From positions 68,149,477 through 68,213,476 of the forward strand of contig NC_087066.1 in assembly GCF_963678635.1 (NCBI RefSeq): a DNA stretch of 64,000 nt, in the 5' to 3' direction. Both the position numbers and the translations under genes were made by a program. The DNA is from Symsagittifera roscoffensis (Eukaryota; Xenacoelomorpha; Acoela; Convolutidae). Below the pieces are notes generated by a model. It had not been told where the DNA came from, ran no database searches, and saw nothing but the letters and a program-made list of their open reading frames with translations. Numbering within the stretch: position 1 is the stretch's first letter; every line of letters starts with the position of its first letter. Positions 57,582 through 64,000 of this stretch are shown here, one piece after another.

Positions 57582-58489
57582 AGCGATGAGACTATCGCCA
57601 TCGAAGGTTCATCAACAACGCGGTGAGTACCTCAAAGCACTCGGTCAATTTTGAATGGCAATTTGAAGAAATATCAACTAAATTTTGACGAGAATGAAAT
57701 TGATCTGCTAGATTTCATGATGCGACACAAAGAAGTCATTGATGACTTCATATTCGAGCACTCGCAAAACGGATCAAATAAGGTGCAATTCTCAGTTGAA
57801 GTGAGCTTGATGAAACACCTCCTCGCCGTGGAAAACGACGAAGAACCCAATGATGAGAAAATCACACTTTTCTTGAACACCGAGATGGTACGTGTCAATT
57901 ATGGTGGTCTGGAACAGGGTCAATACATTGAGATGATTGAACATATGCTCAAATCCATCAACTGCTTCGCTTCTCATGGAAGTGGGTGGATAATTGAAAG
58001 AATTTCGAAAGTAACTATCAATTTCGCTAAACTGTCTCCAATGCGCGCAGGAAGCTACTTGCCGCTACCCCTTGGTCTCAAAAAACAGAACTTCAACCTT
58101 GTAAATATAGAAACAAAGACGAACGATAAATGCTTTGTGTATTGCTTCATTGCAGCCTATCACCTCAAACATGGTCCACCTCTATACGCATCTTCTCAGG
58201 CATACCGAAAGAAGACCAAATGTGCAACGTATAAAGAAGAAGACAGCGAGGACGAAGACAGCGATGATGATGAAGTAAAAGGAGAGTCTGATGAGGATGT
58301 TGTCGTCGTTGCCGTCAACGACAATCAAGATGAAGGGAACGCGGAGGAACCCCCACAAAGGCAACCAGATGCAAGACAGCGAGAGATGAAACAGATAGTG
58401 AAGATTCATGGAGATTTTGAGATGCCAATGAGCATTCTGGAAATAGGAAGATTTGAAAGATTGAACAATGTTCAAATCAACGTATTTCG

Positions 58490-58577
58490 GTAAGTTTTTT
58501 TTTTAAAAAATCAACCATGACCTAGAAGTTTATTCCATTTCAAATAAAGTAAACTTTTTTTTTCTTCTCTTATTTAG
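58490..58577 (+). other. Spliceosomal intron in polymerase B
   Basis: Donor CG|GTAAGT, a T-rich 3' part and acceptor TTATTTAG|G. Removing the 88 bp joins two polymerase reading frames (NVFR and YQSEELIP) in phase. Without splicing, TAA follows at once. Confidence 0.85.
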
Positions 58578-59190
58578 GTACCAGTCAGAAGAGCTGATAC
58601 CAATCCGGATTTCAAACGAGCTGAATTGTACGTTTGTGATGGACTTGCTGCTTCTTTCCGACGGTTCTGCATATCACTATGTGCTAATCAACGACCTGAC
58701 AAAGCTAGTCAACTTTATTCGCAAAAGAGCACCACGCAACAGAAATGAAATCTGCCGAAACTGCTTCCACACTTGCACTTCCAACGACATTCTACGTCGA
58801 CATCAAGAAATTTGCTATCGACAAGATGGCATTGAAATCATGATGCCCGGGCCCGACAACGATCGACACGTGTTTAAAAACTTTGGTGCACGATCGTTTG
58901 TACCACGTATAGTATACTTCGACTTGGAGTCATTAATTGTACCCGTAGCTGGCCCAGAGCCTGACAACGAAAAATCGAACACTCACCTTATCGAAAAACA
59001 CCAGAACTGTGGGTATGCATTCGCAGCTGTAGAGTTTGGAAACCCCGAGGTGGTCAAGTTCGAGTTGAAAAGGGGACCTGACAGTATCGAACATCTGTTA
59101 CTGAGCTTGGAAACACTTGCAAAGGAAGTTTACATTGAAAAAAGAAGACATTACGCATTCACCGGGCAAAGAGAAACAAGAAAAGAAGAT

Positions 59191-59610
59191 GTGAATCAAT
59201 TTCTAAACGACCATACCAACTCAGAATAATATCAATAAATTTAGAAAACTCGGCGGTATTGTCACCATTCAAAATGTTAATGAAGCGTTCAATTGTTACA
59301 TTAGTGATTAAATCAGTTTGAGTTTGAATGGATCGAGTTTGTGAAGCAAAGCAAACTTGTGGCATTCTTCTTCGTAGAGGAGCACTGCCAATGTCAGTTG
59401 AGTTGTTAATAGAATTGTTGTAGTTGACAGCAATTTTTATTTTTCCATCAGGGGTCCCGATAGGTGAAGTTTACTGCAACCCAATATTAGATGCTTGAAA
59501 GATGAGAGTAGACAAGGTACAACGAAAGTGGTTGAGGTCATCTTGTTCACTACGTCGATACAATCCTTGGTTACTTCGATGAGAACATGGATGTGGGGAT
59601 AGTCATTGTC
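59191..59610 (-). pseudogene. Minus-strand ORF of unknown function, copy D (C-terminus lost)
   Basis: 59365 downwards matches copy C until 59191, where the polymerase fusion removes the last residues (after GRLEIDS). Otherwise identical to copy C over the compared part except for Ala to Thr. Confidence 0.45.
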
Positions 59611-59797
59611 GAGCAATTGGGCGCAAGACTCGTTCTGAATTCAGTGGGTTGCAAATGCAAAATTTGTGTTTAGAGGGAGTTGTGAGGCGTCGGGTTCGTT
59701 GTTCAGAATAAAAAATTTAAAATTCTTTCGAAAATTTTTTTAAAAATTCAGGCGACTGCTCATACATTGCTTCAACCATTCTGCTGGTTAAATCAAA

Positions 59798-60217
59798 TTA
59801 TTCAAACGTTTTTTTCTGTTTCAGGCAACTCATTTTCATTGTTTTCATCACCACTTTCAGCACATTCTTTTTGGGGACGGACTGATCGTTTTGACGTGTA
59901 TCGTCTTTTATGATGTTATCATTTACAGCTGAGGAGGATGAGGAAGAAGATGAAGTCTTTTCACCAGTTTGTTTTTTAACCAATTTTTTAATCTTTGAAT
60001 AATTATCTGCCAAACAATCAAACTCTCTTGTCGTTAAGGTCACTGCTTGATAACATTTAAATACACCATCTTCATTCTTTTTATATAACTTAACTGTGAT
60101 ATATGTACCCATTTTGTCAAAAGGTTTCGTTCCAACCCGTACAATGCGTTTTTCTCCCGAAGATATATATTGAAAATCATCGTAAAAGTCTGTATCTTTT
60201 TCTAGCGACGAGTACAT
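59798..60217 (-). CDS. PC4-like protein, copy D
   Basis: Same 140-codon protein as copy C, from ATG at 60217, with no change seen. It shares the missing-T frame change after AVND. Confidence 0.5.
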   Translation of the reverse strand: MYSSLEKDTDFYDDFQYISSGEKRIVRVGTKPFDKMGTYITVKLYKKNEDGVFKCYQAVTLTTREFDCLADNYSKIKKLVKKQTGEKTSSSSSSSSAVNDNIIKDDTRQNDQSVPKKNVLKVVMKTMKMSCLKQKKTFE

Positions 60218-60486
60218 AGTGGTGGTGGTAACGGTAGTGACTTGTTGGTTCAACTGTTTTATGATAGAGTGAAATGAATAATGAATTGGATAGAAGATAA
60301 ACTTATATCTGTGGATTTTCTTTTATGGCGCCCCTTCAGCCTATAGCGGGAGAACTTAATTAGTTTTTGCAATTGGATTTGTATAAGATAAAAGCGTGTT
60401 TATTACATCTGTCATTTCTCTCTGGAGAGCCCCTGAATGGGTCATAAATCTCAGTTAATGTTACATCTCGGCATACATTTACTCAC

Positions 60487-60721
60487 TTTGAAGTGGAGAC
60501 CTTTATAGCCCTTCGTCCGGGGGACATAAAAAAAGGCGTCATGCACTCTATTTGAAGTAGAGATAACAATAGCTTGCATCTGTCTGGCAAATTCCCGTTT
60601 TAGCTCATAAATCTCAACGTTTTTACCCTGGCGGCATGCATTTTATCTCTTTGAAGTGTAAAATTTCTGTCATTTTGTGCATAGGGTATCATAAAAAGGC
60701 GCCATGCTGTTTCTTTGAAGT
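60487..60721. promoter_or_regulatory. TTTGAAGT iteron region, module D
   Basis: TTTGAAGT at 60487, 60551, 60650 and 60714 (spacing 64, 99, 64), exactly 6090 bp after those of module C. Confidence 0.55.
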
Positions 60722-60922
60722 ATAGATTTTCAAAGCGTTCACATTTCTACTTTAATTGCAAAAGCGCTGAAAAAATATTAAAATTTCACAAAATCAGGTT
60801 TATGGTAATTGGCTAAATCTTGGACCACCAGCAATAAAAAAACTAAAAGTGGTAGGTCAAACTGAATCTACTCACTATTTTTATTCAATCTCTCAAAATC
60901 AGTCAATACAAAATTTTCAACG

Positions 60923-61633
60923 ATGGCAACTCCACTGCAAATCATTTCAATTAATTCTCTTGAAAGAGCTATATTATACCAAACTTATACCAAAGATTCC
61001 ATCGTAGTGGTTCAACAGGAACGGAAAATAAGTCATCGAAAAGCAAGTCCTTTCAACGATCTTGATCCAAGAAGCAGAGAATTCGATGAATGGGTCACTA
61101 AAAACCATATGATGTTACCCCATTATTTGCTAGATCAAATTGGTATCCTCATACAAAGCAGAAAACAGGTCTACGAGAGTTGTTGCGTGACTGAATCGTA
61201 TCCTGCGCTGAAGCGCACAGATATTCAAGACCTTACTTGCCTTGATCATTCACCGAGAAAAATACTGTTTAACTACGATTGCCAATCGATCCCCTTCTAC
61301 GAAAATCAGGAAGGATCCTTTAGAGATTTAGCAGAGCGAGAAACCTACTGGAACACTGAGTCGATTGAATCACCAGATTCAACAGAGAAAAAAGATGAGG
61401 ACCAGCAGACGCCCAAAACCCCAATAAAACCGAATTTTTTTTCAATCACTCAACAACAGCAGCAGCACACTTCTTCTGCTTCTTCTTCCGCCAGTCAAAG
61501 TCCCACGGCATCAAACTCAGTAGCTGAGACGCCGCCTATCAATGCTTGCAATGCGCCCAAAAACGTAAAATTATTTTCAATCCGTTTTAAGAAAACTTTT
61601 AAAAACTGTTTGCTATTTTTAAAAATGTTTTGA
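60923..61633 (+). CDS. Plus-strand ORF of unknown function, module D (longest form)
   Basis: 236 codons: the folded-looking N-terminal 150 residues, the acidic/Pro linker, the Gln/Ser-rich tail and then a basic-hydrophobic end (VKLFSIRFKKTFKNCLLFLKMF) that is deleted in C and out of frame in A/B. This is the most complete form. It lies directly downstream of the iterons. No family recognised; an early regulatory or replication role would fit its place before polymerase B but is not shown. Confidence 0.62.
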   Translation: MATPLQIISINSLERAILYQTYTKDSIVVVQQERKISHRKASPFNDLDPRSREFDEWVTKNHMMLPHYLLDQIGILIQSRKQVYESCCVTESYPALKRTDIQDLTCLDHSPRKILFNYDCQSIPFYENQEGSFRDLAERETYWNTESIESPDSTEKKDEDQQTPKTPIKPNFFSITQQQQQHTSSASSSASQSPTASNSVAETPPINACNAPKNVKLFSIRFKKTFKNCLLFLKMF

Positions 61634-63367
61634 TTTATTAAAATTATGGAGCTTGTTTTGGTTTGATGTGTTGCTTTCACTTTTTATCAAATCAGTTTGA
61701 TTTCTGTTTGTATATATATGTATATATTTTATGATTTCTGTGTCAATTGAGGAAGTTAAATTTGAGTGTATTGTTTTCAATCAAACTCAATCGATAAGAA
61801 AAATCAAGAAAGAGATAGATAGAGTATCAGGTAGAAGGTTCCGTTAAAATCTTTTAGTTTTGAAATAGATAAGGAAAATTTAGTTACAATCGACTAAATG
61901 TAGGACACCCTTTGTTTCCCAGTACGACAAAAAAAATCATAGCAAACCATTGGAAACAAAATTTTAGGTTAATGTTAATTTTGAAATTTTGTTTAATTTT
62001 TCTTTTTCATCCCAAAAATATTCACAAGTCATTTCTTACTCTACCAATAATCTAGTTGAACAATTAATGATCCTTATGGCTTGTCCTATTATAGGAGAAC
62101 AGAAACGGTCCACCTAACTAAGCGTCTATCTTTATCAGATCAAAAATAATCGGTTTCAGAACCCTGAATTAGTCAAAATCCTATTTTTAGAAAAATATGA
62201 AAGTTTCAAAAATAACAATTTTTTGAAAAAGAAATCAGCAAAATCTTTTATTCCGAACTAGAAAACTTGTTGCTTTGAGCCTATGGTTCTACGCAAATCA
62301 ATTGGTTCGCTTTTGTTAAGTTAAAAAATTTTATTTTTAAAGTAGTTCAAAATTCCGGAAATCGAAAAAATAAAAATGCACCGTGAAGGAGTTGTTTTTA
62401 AGCAAAAATAATGCGTTTTTCGCGATTGACGTCCGAAAGAGGAATTATGGTTCAGGGATGCTGATGGATACAAAAAACATTCTAATTTCATCTCGGTTCA
62501 CGTTCTAGACACCCAAGTGAAAATTTCACTTTTTCGAATATCGCTTTTAGAAAGTGTTTAAATGCGTCGTTAATCTTTCCTGATCGGTGGGAATCAGTTT
62601 TTTCGTCTCAATTATAAATTATAGCTTTTAGCACAAATTTGCTATACCACCTTGTTGCCCTACCATAGGGGAACAGAAAGTTTTCTTAAAATTGTTCTGA
62701 TTGGCTATCTGAACATAATCCAGCGTGTGTACACTCTTTCCTGGTCGATTGCCTGCAAAATTGAACAATTTCAAGCTAGAAACAGAAAATTTTTTGTTTT
62801 TAGTTTTTTTGATTTTTTTCAAATTTTTCTATTTTTTGTACGTGACAATTATAAGTTTTTTATCTCGTTTATTGACTGCAATTAAAAAATTGCTAGGCTA
62901 CTGGCTTAACTTGTCACGGGACAACAGAAAAGATCCCCATGGTGAACTGTCTATCTTATTCAGATCAAAAGTTATGGGGTTCAGAACTGTATTCAGCCAA
63001 TTCCATGCAACCCTGATAGAATCCCCTGCAATTCCTTCTTTTACCGTGGTGGTTAGCTCTAATTCCTTTTATATACCTGCCTACAGAAATATTAGTCACT
63101 TCAAACTAAGTGTACTAGGGGATAGGTGTTTGAGCAAAACTTGAAGTTAAATCTATATACTTGAAAGGAATTAGTCAAACCACCAGGTCTCAGTAATGAT
63201 TATTTCCTTAACAGGACTGACTAATATAAGCGAAAAGGAAAATAAAACCGCTAATCAACAACTATATTTCACCTACGCTTGTGGTTGGAAAACAATTAAG
63301 ATTTTAACCCCAAACTAAAAATTCACTTTTGTCTTTTGCTTTCTGATTTTCAGCAGTTCTTGATTGA
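61634..63367. other. Noncoding repeat region, module D
   Basis: As in module C but without its 170-bp deletion. Repeat units start at 62081, 62654 and 62911. ORFs 62652-62885 and 62725-63144 lie in the repeats and are not taken as genes. Confidence 0.65.
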
Positions 63368-64000
63368 AACACAAAATCTTTATTCAAAAACTTTCTTCTG
63401 ATTAATCAGACCAGTTTGAATTTTTCTCAACTCATAAACTTTCGAAAGAAAATCAACAAAACAACGCCTAATTCTTCTAAAGCTAAAAACAATCTCGCAA
63501 GTAATCTGTGTGATGCGGTTCTGGGCTCTGCTAAAAACCTACGACATCATAAGAAGACAGTCCACAACCTTCAGGCGCCGATTGCAGCCGTCAGAGTCAA
63601 ATGCGATGACTGCTTTGAGGAGTTCAGTTCGGTGGCTGAAACTATTCAGCACATTGAAATATATCACGGTAAATCAGCAAACAAGCACTGTGCAATTTGC
63701 AAAACAGTGTTTATGAGCTTTGAAAAATATCAGAGTCACATGAACAACCGCCATGGACTTCCAGTCTGGGATTCGGATGCTGGCTCTACTTCAACCGGTG
63801 GTGGTGGTGGTGGTGGTGGTGGTGGTGGTGGTGGTGGTGGTAGCGATGAGACTATCGCCATCGAAGGTTCATCAACAACGCGGTGAGTACCTCAAAGCAC
63901 TCGGTCAATTTTGAATGGCAATTTGAAGAAATATCAACTAAATTTTGACGAGAATGAAATTGATCTGCTAGATTTCATGATGCGACACAAAGAAGTCATT
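63368..64000 (+). pseudogene. pPolB: Polymerase B N-terminus, second copy, cut by window end
   Basis: Repeats 57111-57743: same zinc fingers, Gly run (one Gly longer) and the same TGA after STTR (63884-63886). The sequence continues past the window, so whether this copy reaches the polymerase domain is unknown. Confidence 0.8.

Larger units (their letters stand above)
57111..59190 (+). pseudogene. pPolB: Protein-primed DNA polymerase B, N-terminal part, truncated
   Basis: The frame opens near 57111. First come C2H2-type fingers: VKCDDCFEEF..HIEIYH and HCAICKTVF..HMNNRH (both CX2CX12HX4H) and, before them, a degenerate one with a single Cys. A Gly run from (GGT)n follows, then a TGA at 57624-57626, which lies inside a GGTGAGTA donor-like sequence. 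The frame goes on to 58489 (SHGSGWIIERISKVTINF, CFVYCFIAAYHL, acidic linker), then an 88-bp intron, then exon 2 with ICRNCFHTC..RRHQEIC and RIVYFDLESL, the first 3'-5' exonuclease motif (Asp-x-Glu). The rest of the exonuclease and all polymerase motifs are missing: at 59190 the sequence jumps into the minus-strand ORF of module D. Confidence 0.8.
31957..64000. mobile_element. Rearranged Polinton/Maverick locus with tandem partial copies
   Basis: Genes diagnostic of Polintons occur together: packaging ATPase, retroviral-type integrase, penton, MCP, adenain-like protease and protein-primed DNA polymerase B. The 39800-44068 module recurs from 44069; the integrase-protease block recurs at 48632-52795; the 53101-57700 region recurs at 59191-64000. 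Terminal inverted repeats were not found, so the true ends are unknown, and the right end lies outside the window. Confidence 0.9.

Noticed and set aside
21317-64000. Pure assembly duplication as explanation of all repeats
   Set aside because: Copies differ by many substitutions, indels and distinct junctions. Single homopolymer differences may still be errors.
1-64000. tRNA or rRNA genes
   Set aside because: None recognised on either strand by eye; a tRNA scan could not be run.

Overview
The window is animal genomic DNA, most likely from an invertebrate, made almost wholly of repeats and decayed selfish elements. Reasons: it holds a Ty3/gypsy-type LTR element, Polinton/Maverick genes, and a clear GT-AG intron inside a protein-primed DNA polymerase gene, and it is AT-rich. 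The species cannot be named from the sequence, and no ordinary host gene was recognised.

Region 1 (1-9310) is a satellite of 22-bp monomers, often in four-monomer (88-bp) higher-order units. Its + strand has few stops in any frame, so it throws up many meaningless ORFs.

Region 2 (9316-30928) is one large, decayed LTR retroelement on the + strand, bounded by LTRs of about 290 bp. Its order is leader, unassigned remnant, gag (zinc knuckle at 14282-14323), protease, reverse transcriptase, RNase H, integrase with a GPY/F tail, two small unknown ORFs, an envelope-like gene and an unknown accessory gene. All main genes carry stops or frameshifts. A ~430-bp fragment of different composition interrupts gag. 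A ~4-kb stretch (envelope middle through accessory gene and 3' noncoding DNA) is tandemly duplicated at 21317-25320 and 25321-29310.

Region 3 (about 31957-64000) is a rearranged Polinton/Maverick locus. The first block runs: nuclease-like remnant, small DNA-binding-like remnant, membrane protein, packaging ATPase, small Cys protein, unknown 'PX-like' protein, retroviral-type integrase, penton, basic core-like protein, major capsid protein (MCP), adenain-like protease. Several neighbours overlap by a few bases. Then comes a module with two minus-strand genes (an unknown ORF and a PC4-like protein), a divergent plus-strand ORF, and noncoding repeats. This module occurs four times (A from ~39950, B from 44069, C from ~52800, D from 59191). 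Between B and C lies a second integrase-to-protease block (48632-52795). After C and D comes the N-terminal part of DNA polymerase B. It is cut at 59190 after C, and by the window end after D.

Together these genes are what a virus-like transposon would use: integrase and polymerase for transposition and replication; ATPase, protease, penton and MCP for a particle. Most copies are broken, the duplicate copies are broken at different places, and A/B share changes that separate them from C/D. The divergent promoter between the PC4-like gene and the plus-strand ORF keeps four TTTGAAGT motifs at nearly fixed spacing in all four modules.
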